NCBI GenBank assembly: GCA_003255025.1
Contig: QANY01007421.1
Location: 558,001-622,000, forward strand
Direction: 5' to 3'
DNA length: 64,000 nucleotides
Source of the DNA: Datisca glomerata
Lineage: Eukaryota; Streptophyta; Magnoliopsida; Cucurbitales; Datiscaceae
A program made the position numbers and the translations under genes. The notes beneath the pieces were generated by a model. The model was given only the letters and a program-made list of their open reading frames with translations. It searched no databases and had not been told where the DNA came from. The stretch's first letter is position 1. Each line of letters opens with the position of its first letter. Shown one piece after another: positions 11,873 to 22,344 of the stretch.

Positions 11873-12747
11873 GAAGATTTATCACAAGTAACGCAATTAC
11901 AAATGTACAAAAATTATTCTAGAATAACTAAAAGGCCACCACCATGTGAGACATGATTGTTATTATTTGATATTAGTGTTTAGTGTGTGAGACATTGTTG
12001 GTCTTCAATACTATACCAGTGAGTAGTGCTAATAATATCTTTTTAACGTTCTTCTTAAATACTAGTGAGTAGTGATATGGGGATGCAACAGCGAAATCAT
12101 CTTTTACATTGAAGTGTCTTTTCCAAAAAATGAAAAAATGAAAAGATTTCACCTATTTAAATCGTCTTATAAAAAGAAGATTTCAATTGACAAAGAAATC
12201 ATCATTTTCAGATTATGATAATGGCACATCTTTTCTCCTTTTCACAACATGTTTTCTTGCGTGGCAAACCGTTGTCGGAAACCACCACCGAGAATTACTG
12301 TTCCAACTGAAATTACTGTTCATGCTGGAATTATTGTCACGCCGGAGTTACTGTTCTGATGCCAGTCGCAGCCGTTGTTCGCTCCCGTGCCCTGCATGGT
12401 GATTAGGGTTTGTGAAACTTTAGATGATAATAATTAGGATTTAGGAAACCCTATGATGTTTCGTGATAACTCTTACTCTATTTTTTTTATTTTTTAAATT
12501 TTAAATTCTAAATAGATAAAAGATAATTTTGAATTAAAATATAATTATCTATTTTATGTTTTTATCTTATAAGTTTTGAACTAAAAAAATAATTATCAAT
12601 GTTATCTTTTTTTTCTTTTGTTTTATTTTTTTTAAAGAAGGATAATTAATGATATTATTTAATTAGAAAAATAATTTTCTTTAATTAAAGAGTTTTAATC
12701 AAAATTTAAATTTTAAAATTTTAAAATTTTGAATTTGAAATTTAAAT
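11873..12747. other. AT-rich intergenic sequence
   Basis: A short open frame near 12187-12402 contains degenerate repeats of a ttactgtt-type unit (12293-12356) and has no recognisable domain; I do not call it a gene. The right 300 bases are almost pure A/T and end in the direct repeat that flanks the plastid insertion. Confidence 0.6.
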
Positions 12748-13006
12748 AAATAAAACGAGCTTTCTAAAGATCCCCAATGAGCAAGGATTGGTCATGAGTC
12801 CAACAATTGCTAATGATCCAATAAGTCCAACATTAATTCCTTCAGACGTGTCAATTGGGCAAATGCGTCTATAATGACTAGAATGAATATCTCGTATACG
12901 AAAACTAGCCCTGTCAATCCTCCAGGGCCCAAATAACTCGATTTTCTCCCATGAACTATTTGTGTCAATGGATTAATTTTTAAGTTTTGAATTTGAAATT
13001 TAAATT
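12715..13006. repeat. Direct repeat flanking the rpoB fragment
   Basis: The sequence ttttgaatttgaaatttaaat lies immediately left of the rpoB fragment (about 12727-12747) and again just right of it (about 12985-13005), with neighbouring ttaaratt bases also shared. This is much longer than a typical end-joining microhomology. Confidence 0.75.
12748..12977 (-). pseudogene. rpoB: Nuclear plastid DNA insertion: fragment of plastid rpoB
   Basis: Read on the minus strand the segment is recognisable as the conserved core of the plastid RNA polymerase beta subunit. In sequence order it covers the regions around [48 protein letters not shown] and GHWGSLES. About seven bases are missing just after the GGLTG codons, which shifts frame, and stops follow near the ILAHWGSL end. 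It is therefore a non-functional nuclear copy of plastid DNA. Only about 230 bp is present, with no neighbouring plastid genes. Confidence 0.85.
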
Positions 13007-13391
13007 TGATTTTAAAATAAGAACGGACTTTTATAAGGAGTTACAAAATGGTCTATGTCGTTAAGGTTGATGAAACAATTCAGAAGTAGAATAAACATGA
13101 GTCACTTGCAAGAGGGTTAGGTCAAGTGACTCCATTAAAAAAATTATTAATTTTTAGTAGAGAAAGTTTTTGATTTTTAGCCTTATTGTATTTTTGACAC
13201 CACTGATTTCTGCGATTTTGACCCGATTAAGTTTTAGTCTTTTATATTCAGTTTTAATCCTAACTTTTTTGTTTTTAACCCTTCAACTAATATCCCTAAA
13301 AATCTCCTAATTTCCCAGAACTCGTCCCTTTCCCTCCTCCCCGAACCAGTGACCCTAACGGCGACGAGAACCCAGCGATGACGGCCGGGCG

Positions 13392-13393
<2 letters not shown>
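12978..13393. other. Intergenic sequence
   Basis: No gene recognised. The last 130 bases are less AT-rich and end in a gcgacgag-rich patch before the CT microsatellite; it could be old promoter or leader sequence but nothing downstream supports that. Confidence 0.5.

Positions 13394-13434
<41 letters not shown>
13394..13434. repeat. (CT)n microsatellite
   Basis: About 20 uninterrupted CT units directly precede the 71-bp minisatellite. Confidence 0.95.
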
Positions 13435-13436
<2 letters not shown>

Positions 13437-13762
13437 ATGGAGTTTATGTTGCTAAATTTTGTCTTTAAATTTCAGATTGTTAATTTTTTAAGGCCCCTCT
13501 TTCTCTAATAGAGTTTATGCTGCTAAAATTTGTCTCCAAATTTCATATTGTTAATTTTTAAGGTCTCTCTTCCTCTAATGGAGTTTATGCTGCTAAAATT
13601 TGTCTCTAAATTTCATATTGTTATTTTTAAGGGTTCCTCTTTCTCTAATGGAGTTTAATGCTGCTAAAATTTGTCTCTAAATTTCATATTGTTAATTTTT
13701 TAAGGCTCTTCTTCCTCTAATGGAGTTTATGCATCTAAAACTTGTCTGTAAATTTCAGGCTT
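13435..13762. repeat. Minisatellite, about 4.6 copies of a 70-72 bp unit
   Basis: Units start at 13435, 13506, 13576, 13646 and 13718, each with taatggagtttatg, gctaaaatttgtctc, aaatttcatattgtta and a CT-rich end (cctctttctc). The last unit is truncated after its aaatttcag. Every unit ends in a pyrimidine tract like the adjoining CT run, which suggests growth of the array from that microsatellite edge. Confidence 0.92.
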
Positions 13763-14289
13763 CAGCTTTGAGATCAAATACTAAAAGCTCAGATTAAAAT
13801 ACTTATATTGTCTTTCTCTTATTCTCAATCACCTCTGAAATTATTGGATAAACAGTAATTTTTATGTTTAGTTTAGATTAATTTATTCGAAATATCAAAT
13901 TTTTTCTCAGTTGTTCTTGAATAAATTTGAGAAAGCATCAAAGACAATTATAACTCATGTTAAAGGACAATTATAACTCACGTTAAAAGGCACAAAGATT
14001 CAATCTTTAATGAGCATATAATGAAGCATCTACACATGAGGCATATATATTAGAATAATATAGAATACACTCTAAATAGAAATAGGAGCGGAACCAGTGA
14101 CTCTCTGTTGAGTTATGTATAATTATGTGGATGTCTGATAAATTGCATCTATGAGTTGTCAGATTCATCTTCATCCACTTCACCCTAGCAATATGCGTTC
14201 TGCGCTCAACTTGATCATCTATCTGAATATATGCATTATGGACGCCTCAATCTAATTCATGTCTCTCCTCAAGCCAATGTCATGAAACC
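13763..14289. other. Intergenic or decayed transposon sequence
   Basis: No clear coding match. It borders the decayed PMD gene and may contain its lost C-terminal part. Confidence 0.4.
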
Positions 14290-15095
14290 ATAGTTAGTAT
14301 CGCATGGTCTTGGCACATGATGAATGATATCAAATTGTCTTAAAAGACGATGTACAAAAGTAAATGAGGGGATAGTCAAATGCATTTATGTTTAATGAAG
14401 TATCTGGAAATGCGATGATGATATCGTTGTAAGGTTATGATATAACCTATCAAAAGCATATTAAAAATAACTTGACAAAATTTGAGAACTACTTACACAT
14501 AATATGTACGAGTGTTACATGGTCTGGAGTTTGTCTCCCTAACACAGTCGAATAGTTTCTGAACATGAGTAGAGGTTTTTGTGACACAAAAAACATCTCT
14601 CTATATATGAGACAAAATTCGTAGTTATATACATGTAACTCATGATGGCCTATACATAAACAAAATTAGTTATATACAAAATGCACAATTATATAGGTAT
14701 CTCTCTATGCATAGACAAAATTAACATCATCACCTAATCGAAAAAAATGTGCACTCAAACATGACATAGTTAAACAAGATTCATGATGGCCTAGACAAAA
14801 ACTTAACAAATCCTCACATATTTTTTTCAATCTCAACTTGCAATGCCCATGATAACCAATATCGTCAACTGAGAGTCTCAATTGTATTTGCACATCCTGT
14901 CGAGTAATGATACATTCATCATGTGTCATATGAAATGTATGTCTTTTCGGACGCCATCTCTACACAAAGGATGTGATAAAATGCTGATCAATGGAGATAA
15001 ACCCAACCCTCACAACTCTATAAAATCCAACCCATTATGAATAAAAAGGAATACACCTATATAGTGCCATGGCCTGACGTACAACTGCATTATAA
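14290..15095 (-). pseudogene. Decayed plant mobile domain (PMD, MAIN-like) gene
   Basis: On the minus strand, fragments in the expected order match the plant mobile domain: GFYRVVRVGFISIDQHFITS, then RWRPKRHTFHMTHDECIITR, QDVQIQLRLSVDDIG, KKICEDLL, a CLSAHFF-type segment and, further on, LLRQFDIIHHVPRPCDTNY. The PMD is found in MAIN/MAIL host proteins (meristem maintenance, silencing) and in several transposon families. Stops and frameshifts separate the fragments and the middle of the domain (the region leading to the long hydrophobic helices) is not readable. It lies 300 bases downstream of, and on the same strand as, the MULE transposase remnant, so it was probably part of the same element. 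Confidence 0.7.
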
Positions 15096-15404
15096 TGACG
15101 ACAATATAAAGAACATGAATTCTTAGAGTTTCAAACATGTTGGGATCTATGGTGATCCTGTAAATACAATATCAAGTATCTCATGGTCTAGGGTCCATGT
15201 TGTTAGATCACAATATCCTGGGAAGTTAGTGATGGAAACAAGTTTGGAATTAGACAATGAAATACGTCAAGTACCATATCATATTATGTCTAAATGAAAT
15301 ACAATAACACGAAAATGATAGTTGTGATAATAATGAAATTAAGTTCATATAATTCAAATACTTGTTACCATTTTTTCTTTTCTATTGAATTAAAGAACCA
15401 CACA

Positions 15405-16365
15405 CATGGACTGTTCATCCATGCATTGATCAAGTTTCCGTGCCTGGTGTTGCGTTTTTGCTCCATGGACTAAATCGTTAATAGCAGTGTTCTTTCGTTT
15501 ATTGTTGAAGTTACTAGCAACATGTATCTAGCAATATCGATGATGGGCTAGTGGTTTTAACCACCCAACATGTTGATTATGGACCGCAACTTTTATTCCA
15601 ACATGTTAGTCGAAATTAAAATAATGACCTCCCTCTACATGACGTAATGTCTCAAGCAATATAGAAACAATGACCAATTCTCTATGGTTTCTTTATCAAT
15701 TACAACACATGCAATTAGATAAATATGTCCATTGAAAAGTTAATCAACGTGAAAATTGACAATTTATGCTTATATATACCATATATAAATATACCACAAT
15801 TTAAATCATAGATTTACAATGTTTGAAACCTCTATAGTAGCACCAATGGACTATAATACATATATGAACATCACATTACTTGAAAGACCAATTTCATGGT
15901 TTTCAACATTTTTAATAATTGGTACGATTGATACCAATCTCCAAAGGCTTTAATAAGTGCTTTTCATTTTGTTTCGTAGACTTTTTCTTATAGTGTACAT
16001 TATATCCAAATTTATCTTATGTAGTGCTGCAACAGATTTAACAAGAATCCTGTTTCATGACACTCTACAACTCTCGTGCAATCAACATTGAGTCCAACTG
16101 TGAATGATCATGTGATGGTCTTGCATGCACACATGTATGAGGCATGGTGTATTAAGTTATTTCAAACATATTGTGTGTTTTGGGAAGGCACTCATCAACT
16201 CTCCACTTGTAACTTTCATCAGATTTCTTGCATCTTATAACTCAAAGGTTTGGCAATTACTCTGTCACAACCAAATGTTGATGTTTGACTATTGAATACC
16301 ATTTCAAGGCATATCTCAAGTGTGTCTTACTTTCAAAATGTAAACCTTTATATAATTACTGTTTC
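15405..16365 (-). pseudogene. Decayed Mutator-like (MULE) transposase
   Basis: Minus-strand fragments align in order with plant MULE transposases. First comes an N-terminal region (LRYALKWYSIVKHQHLVV). The zinc-binding MuDR-type segment follows (CKKSDESYKWRV, then PHTCVHARPSHDHSQLDS). Next is the helix region (RKSLRNKMKS, FGDWYQSYQ). The core follows (IENWSLFLYCLRHYV, AHHRYC, VASNFNNKRKN). At least eight stops or frameshifts break it, so it cannot be functional. Part of the DDE region is unreadable. No terminal inverted repeats or 9-bp target duplications were located by eye, so the ends of the element are unknown. Confidence 0.75.
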
Positions 16366-16466
16366 ATTCCATATCCAAGTATGTTTAACGAATATTTGAT
16401 CTAACTTTGCATTTACGACATTCAAGTCCAATTGACAAATGATAAGGGTTCATGCTTGCGTATTTC

Positions 16467-17378
16467 AAGTGAAGGAATTCACCCTGCCATCATCATCTTG
16501 AGCCTGATCATCTTGAACAATGTTATCATTATAAGCTCAACTTCTTTGTATTCTCCTAAGAAGATGCTTCATGGAGGATTAGATGGATCCACGTGAACGG
16601 TAGAATTAGGTGCATTTTCATGCGTTGGAGAATTATGTACGTTTTCCAAAAGATGATATTCACATGTTAGCTTTGGAAACCACATTAATTGAAAATTTTC
16701 TTTTGGGAAGATGATTTCTAGATGTAGTGTCCAAAACTACATGGAATTAGTTTTAAAAAGTATGGGTTTTTAAACAAGTTCTTTTGAAAAACACCTTGAA
16801 GTGCTAAAAAAAATCCCACCTTTCAACAAAAACGAAACTTCGTCCAACATGGGCAGATAAGCACAAAAAACCGTACCTTTCCTATCTACTTCTCAATTCA
16901 TAAAAAAGGAAAAACAGATTTAAAGTGAAGGAATTCACCCTGTCATCATCATCTTGAGCCTGATCATCTTGAACAATGTTATCATTATAAGCTCAACTTC
17001 TTTGTATTCTCCTAAGAACATGCTTCATGGAGGATTAGATGCATCCACGTGGATGGTAGAATTAGGTGCATTTTCATGCGTTGGAGGATTATGTACGTTT
17101 TCCAAAAGATGATATTCACATGTTAGCTCTGGAAACCACATTGTTTGAAAATTTTCTTTTGGGAAGATGATTTCTAGATGTAGTGTCCAAAACTACATGG
17201 AATTAGTTTTAAAAAGTATGGGTTTTTAAACAAGTTCTTTTGAAAAACACCTTGAAGTGCTAAAAAAAATCCCATCTTTCAACAAAAACGAAACTTCGTC
17301 CAACATGGGCAGATAAGCACAAAAAACCGTAGCTTTCCTATCTACTTCTCAATTCATAAAAAAAGAAAAACAGATTTA
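16467..17378. repeat. Direct tandem duplication of 456 bp
   Basis: Copy 1 spans 16467-16922 and copy 2 spans 16923-17378, abutting without a spacer. I counted roughly a dozen substitutions between them, so the event is younger than the decay of the adjacent MULE. The minus strand of the unit carries peptide-like remnants (such as DDQAQDDDG) that could be the N-terminal part of the MULE protein. Confidence 0.92.
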
Positions 17379-17832
17379 AACAAAAATGAAGAAATGCAAA
17401 CAATAAAATTCTATCCACAAAAGAAAAAGAACGCAAACAAATTAAGTTCTGGAAAATTATGTAAAAATATATAGAGTTTTGGAAGAATAAGATAGGAGAA
17501 ATCTTGGGTGGCAACGTACAACTTCTTAACGGACATTAATAATATAATCTTAATGGACATTAGTAATATAATCAAATCTGTTTCGGTAATCATTTCAATT
17601 TATGTCGGGGTTTAGAGTGATGTGTGTATGAATGATCTAATCTATGTCAAGTATGCCTGAAAACGTGGGGATCGGTGGTTGGAGGGTTAAAGTCAAACAA
17701 CATTAGGCAGCCGTCGGAAGGTGACAAATGCCTTTAAAACTCTAAGGCAGGTAAGAAACTCGAGGAGGAAATATTCTCTGTCTTTGGTCTCGCGACGATG
17801 AAAAGTGATTCCCTCAACAATAGTGCTAGAGA

Positions 17833-17845
17833 CCCCCTTATATAG
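17833..17845 (-). promoter_or_regulatory. TATA box in the 3' LTR
   Basis: On the minus strand the sequence is CTATATAAGGGG. The same box is conserved in the other LTR, which fits the U3/R promoter position. Confidence 0.6.
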
Positions 17846-18021
17846 ATGGAGGTGAGTGTGGACCACACACATGTCCTTTTCAATTGCATGTAAATCGTGT
17901 GTTCAGACATAAACTGACACCAATAAGAGTCACACTCAAAACGTGATAACACGCTAAAAACGTGGTACCAAGCTTAAAATATGCCACATCCCTAAAATGA
18001 TGTAACATAGAAAACTGCACC

Positions 18022-18360
18022 CAGGGTTCCCCTGTGACATAATGGGAAACCGCGCTCGGGGTTCCCCTTGTGGCAGCATGGGGAGCTGCCCTCGGGGTTC
18101 CCCCAGAGTGGTATGGGAAGCTGCTCCCGGGGTTCTCCCCATGGCGGCATGGAGAGATGCCTCTGAGGTTCCCTTAGAGTGGCATGGGGAGCCGCTTCCA
18201 GGTTTCCCCCAGAGTGGTATGTGATGCCACGCCCAAGATTTCCCCCCGTGGCAGCATGGAGAGCAACCCTCGGGGTTCCCCCGTGATGGTATGAGGAGTC
18301 ACCTCTAGGGTCCCCCCAGAGTGGCATAGGGAGCCGCGCCCAGGGTTCTCCCGGGGCAGT
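18022..18360. repeat. GC-rich minisatellite in the 3' LTR, about 10 units of 35-36 bp
   Basis: gggttc-type motifs recur at 18024, 18059, 18095, 18130, 18166, 18200, 18235, 18273, 18307 and 18343, each followed by gtggcatggggagccgc-like sequence. Its high GC content contrasts sharply with the surrounding AT-rich DNA. Open frames here on both strands only read the repeat (Gly/Glu/Pro/Arg-rich) and are not genes. Confidence 0.92.
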
Positions 18361-18719
18361 ACAAAGGAGGCGCTTCCAAGACTCGTAAGGTGGACACATC
18401 CTTCAAGAAGATCTTCCCATCACAGTGTAGTGAACATTGTCCTAATCTTACCAGACCACAATAATCAGATTGTTCCCAAGCAAGAAAAGACCTTCTAATC
18501 TTTGTCACTAAACTTGAAGACGAAGTACAACATATAATACCTAATTTCATATACTGAGATTGTCACCTTCATAAAACTTGAGCGCCCTCTATAGACGTTA
18601 TTTTGTCATTATCACGCACTGATAAACATTATTCCACATAAGTGTCACATGGACCTGTCTTTAGATGCCACATGTTCCCTTTGATATGTTACTCTTAACG
18701 ACGTGACTAACCATTTACA

Positions 18720-18736
18720 TTAGCCCCCTGTTCAAG
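18720..18736 (-). other. Polypurine tract of the Gypsy element
   Basis: On the minus strand CTTGAACAGGGGGCTAA directly precedes the TG start of the 3' LTR, as expected for plus-strand priming. Confidence 0.75.
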
Positions 18737-18867
18737 ATTGAGGGCATAACAATCAAGCTTGTACATATTTTCTGATTCGAATGTTGCATGCGTCTTTTGC
18801 ACTTGTTCGTGGGGTAGACATCTTTTTTTTGTCTCTAACAACTAAAGATATCAAATCATAAAAAAAT

Positions 18868-21790
18868 TGTATCTATGTCCTTGAATTACTAAAGGAAGGT
18901 TTATCGCACTCTCATAAACCTGATGCAGCGGGTGTCCTATGCAAGAAGTCAAATTTTGGTTGGCGGTTGTGCTATTTTTTCAAGGACGTGGAGTCCTCTA
19001 AGAAGAACTCGATGCTGGAAGTTAGAGAGGGTGTCATATTAGAAGATGAAAAGGTCGAACTCGCCGCTTTCCCGACCATGTGGCTTTCTCGATACATCTT
19101 CCAAGGTACGCTATTTCTCTTTCTTTATTTATGCATTTAATTATAAAAATATACATATATGGTCAGTGAGCGAGTTTTCACAATGGCCATCAGCCTTGCT
19201 AAGGGTCATCATATCCCCTTAGCACCAATATTCTTGGAAAATCTATATTATAGTGGGATCGCCTCCACGAAGATCTCGAGAGGAACTTGGGACGGTACAA
19301 GATCCGCTCTTATATTGATCTATCATTCTCACATATGTTCACTTAGGAGCGGTTCCTAATGTGTGCATCTTCTTGGTCCCAGTCTGATATTGGTTGTGTC
19401 GATCCGTCCCGGGCATGGGTGTGGTGCAGTAGCAAACTTCCAAAGCGTTTGTCTTTTTCTACAGATGTCGACATCTTTGGGTTCTTTTTGGCGAGCCCCT
19501 ATACCTTATGTACGGACGATTACGTTAAGGATGACCTATGACCCTTTTTAGGATGCACATTTACTTAGGCATGTGTGGTTCTCCCCTTTGGCTCTCCGAT
19601 ACTGACACGACTATGTTGGCTATTTTGACGCCATCGACACTCCCGATAGTGACTCAGCGTGCTGAAGAGGCTGGGCTGAACAAATTTTTGAGCACTTGTT
19701 ACTAGTGCAACCGAGTGGCTCACCAATTTGGTATCGATCAGTGTATTCCATCGGGCAAACAACCATGTATCCAATTTAGAGAAGCCTTCGAGTATTGGAT
19801 GTTAAAGTCATGTACCCATACTTATTTTTTTTGTGATATCCAATCCACCCGTAAGCCTAACGTGACGACGTTAATGAAAAGATATTGGGAGGCTTTGGCT
19901 GACTTATGGTTGCAATACCTTCAATCTCCCTCTGTTGATGTACTAGAGGAAAATATTTACAGGGGGCACCTGATGCCGTGGTCCATGAAACCACCTCCTA
20001 GCAGAAGAGTGAGTCAGATGGCCCCTACTGTACCCCAGAGGAAAAGGAAGCCTCCCACTGTTGGTCATGAGACTTTCGTCGAGACGTCCGAGTCGGGTGA
20101 TTCTGATCCTGACTGGGTTGATTCTTCAGCCAATCTTCCTACATCCTGCTTGAGGTCAGCAACTAATCCTAGGCTCAAATCCACACCGATAAATCGACTG
20201 CCTGAAGTAGTGACGAGGGATGTCCCGGTGGAGAGGCTTGTCGATGCTTCGACTCCAGGAGATTTGGAGCCACCTCAGTGTAAATTCTGAGGTAACTTCA
20301 TCAGCTCTGACGAAGAACCTCCGGTAAGTAACCATTTTTTTCATGCTACCTTTTTGTATTCTGATTACATATTAGTGAACAACTGTACTTTACAGGTGGC
20401 ATGTTGCTCCTCCAGGGAGGTCGATGAGGCCTATGAAATGCTCTTGCAACAGCAAGCTAGAGGCGTTTGCGAGGCATCTGTAACACCCCCTCTCTCTATA
20501 CACACACACACACACATTTCTTTTTTTAATTCAATTCTTATGACTCAATCTTGTCATAATTCTCTTAGGTCCATAAGTCAGGAATGTTTATGAACTCTCG
20601 AGCTTCAGACGCTGCTAGGGGATATAATCCTACCCTTACAGATGTTTCACCAACATTTCACGAGGTAGAAGTTTTTCGCAACGTATTTTCCTGTTTCAAT
20701 CTTTATATACAGTTTCGCGTTAGCTCTTCCTTTCCCTTTATTCTGGCACTTGTTGTTTTGCTATTTTAGGACATTGTTGTACCTCTTTCGTGTACTTTTA
20801 GGCCAACGCCCATTGATGTCACCCCGACCTGAATGCTCCAGCATCCCCATAGACACACCCTTCGAGCCTCGAAGTTCACACAAAGGTAAACGCACCTTCC
20901 TTGATTGTCTTTGTGACTTGCGCTTTGTTATTTCTAATTTTCTTCTTCTTTTCAATAGGGTTCTGTTAATCCCCTAATCCACGGCGTGAATCCATGGGTG
21001 AACACTCAATTGGTTTTGATATTCTCTTGAAAGATCTGGATGATTTCGGGATTGACCTCACCCTTGAGGCCATATACTTTAACATTTTTGGACCTCCCAC
21101 TAGGGCATGACCTATGCACGTCCAGTGACAGCAAACAAGGTGAGGTTTGAGAGGGAGGCCCATTGAGAGTCTTCTCAAGATGCTCATATCACTGCAGAGG
21201 ACCGTACCGATCTAGCATCTACTGTCAATGTCAGATCAGATGGAGATACCTCGGTCACCAATAGTGGCCAATACTCTTCTTTTGATTTGGAGTTTTTTAC
21301 CCTGCCACTGTCTGAGGTAATGGAGAAGTTTCATGGCGTAATGGTTGACAAACTCCTACTCTCATACTTGCAGAGGGTAGAACGGTCACACCCTGGTATA
21401 GGCTTTAGCAGCATGAGAGGAATGCCCTTGATCCGTCAGACATCTCTCACCATGTTGGCTCAGATCCTCTACATCATTGATCACTCTTCTCATGAGGATG
21501 CAGATCCCCAGGCTCTTGCTTTCTTGTTGGGTTGTTGGCGTGACCTCCCCCTATAGGACTAAACTTAGACTGGCTTCGTATTAACATTCACACATGTTTT
21601 AGAGACTTCATCTTAGAATTAATCAAGTAGAAGCTTTAGAGGCACAAATAGCTGAGCGTGAGACAATTATTGCTAGAGTAGAGGCGAAGATCAATGACAT
21701 TAGAGTCAAGATAGGTAATCATCGTGTCATGCTAGAGCATCACCCTATCATCTCAGGAAAACTTGTTCCTGATTTGTTTCCCCAGCCATA
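18868..21790 (+). pseudogene. Antisense extra gene of the Gypsy element: PMD-like protein, broken
   Basis: The plus strand, opposite to the retrotransposon, carries a multi-exon gene-like region. The first part (18868-19105) reads KSNFGWRLCYFFKDVESS, then AFPTMWLSRYIFQ, and is followed by a gtacgc donor. After a 61-base gap with a ggtcag acceptor comes ERVFTMAISLAKGHHIPLAP, a typical plant mobile domain (aminotransferase-like) segment. Then VAHQFGIDQCIPSG with a downstream FEYW segment and RYWEALADLWL match later parts of the same family. A Ser/Pro/charged linker follows, then a helical C-terminal part (LSEVMEKFHG; LEAQIAERETIIARVEAKI) ending at 21790 with FPQP and a stop. Several canonical intron borders are visible, for example gtaagt at 20322 to ttacag at 20395. 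The frame is off by one across the first junction and more stops follow, so this copy is inactive. Confidence 0.65.
20497..20516. repeat. (AC)n microsatellite in an intron of the antisense gene
   Basis: A tacacacacacacacac run lies between coding-like segments. Confidence 0.85.
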
Positions 21791-22344
21791 GCTTTTGTAT
21801 CGCATTTGCTTGTATTCTTGTACATCTGTAAGATATTAATACAAAAGCGTGTTATTATTTTATTTCACAGCGCATTTACTTATACTTAGCGTTTTACACC
21901 TTAGCACAATCATTATCGATTAAAAGAGTTTATAAATTAAATAAGTATATGGCGGCCACGTTCATAAATAAGTGATAATTGAGACAATTCCCATAACATG
22001 ACGGCCAAATCATGCCTTTGTGATGGTATGTTTCAACAATGAGTTAAGTGTATTCTTCTCCTCCTTTCTCCTCTTTTTTTTACAACGACTAAGTTCGATT
22101 TTAGGGGGGATAAAAACAACGGTTAAATTCTCACTAGACATTGATATTTGATAGAGCAAAGAAAGATGGAACTTGTATTAATATTTGGATATTTTATACA
22201 TCTCTTCCTTGGCCTACCTACTTTCACTGAAACGTCTTACATGCGTTTCAGGGACAAAACTTCACTGAAATGTCTTACTGTCCTAATTGCATTTTAGGAA
22301 TAACCTACATCACAAGCTAGGAATATTAAAGAAATATTGTAACA
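21791..22344. other. Spacer between the antisense gene and integrase
   Basis: The two convergent coding regions of the Gypsy element end on either side. An aatacaaaag-type AT-rich stretch at about 21838 could serve as polyadenylation signal for the antisense gene. Nothing else is recognised. Confidence 0.5.

Larger units (their letters stand above)
17603..18719 (-). repeat. 3' LTR of the Tat-type Gypsy element
   Basis: It runs from TGTCGGGG to ccatttaca on the plus strand, flanked on the inner side by a polypurine tract. It is colinear with 32030-33110, with substitutions and length differences mainly in the internal GC-rich minisatellite. Confidence 0.88.

Noticed and set aside
12187..12402. 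71-codon open frame
   Set aside because: Contains short degenerate repeats, no domain and no supporting splice or promoter context.
13435..13762. CRISPR-like repeat-spacer array
   Set aside because: Whole units repeat without unique spacers, and the genome is a plant; it is a minisatellite.
17954..18399. Open frames on both strands within the 3' LTR, up to 135 codons, Gly/Arg/Pro-rich
   Set aside because: They are translations of the 35-36 bp minisatellite in several frames; no start context, domain or conservation beyond the repeat.
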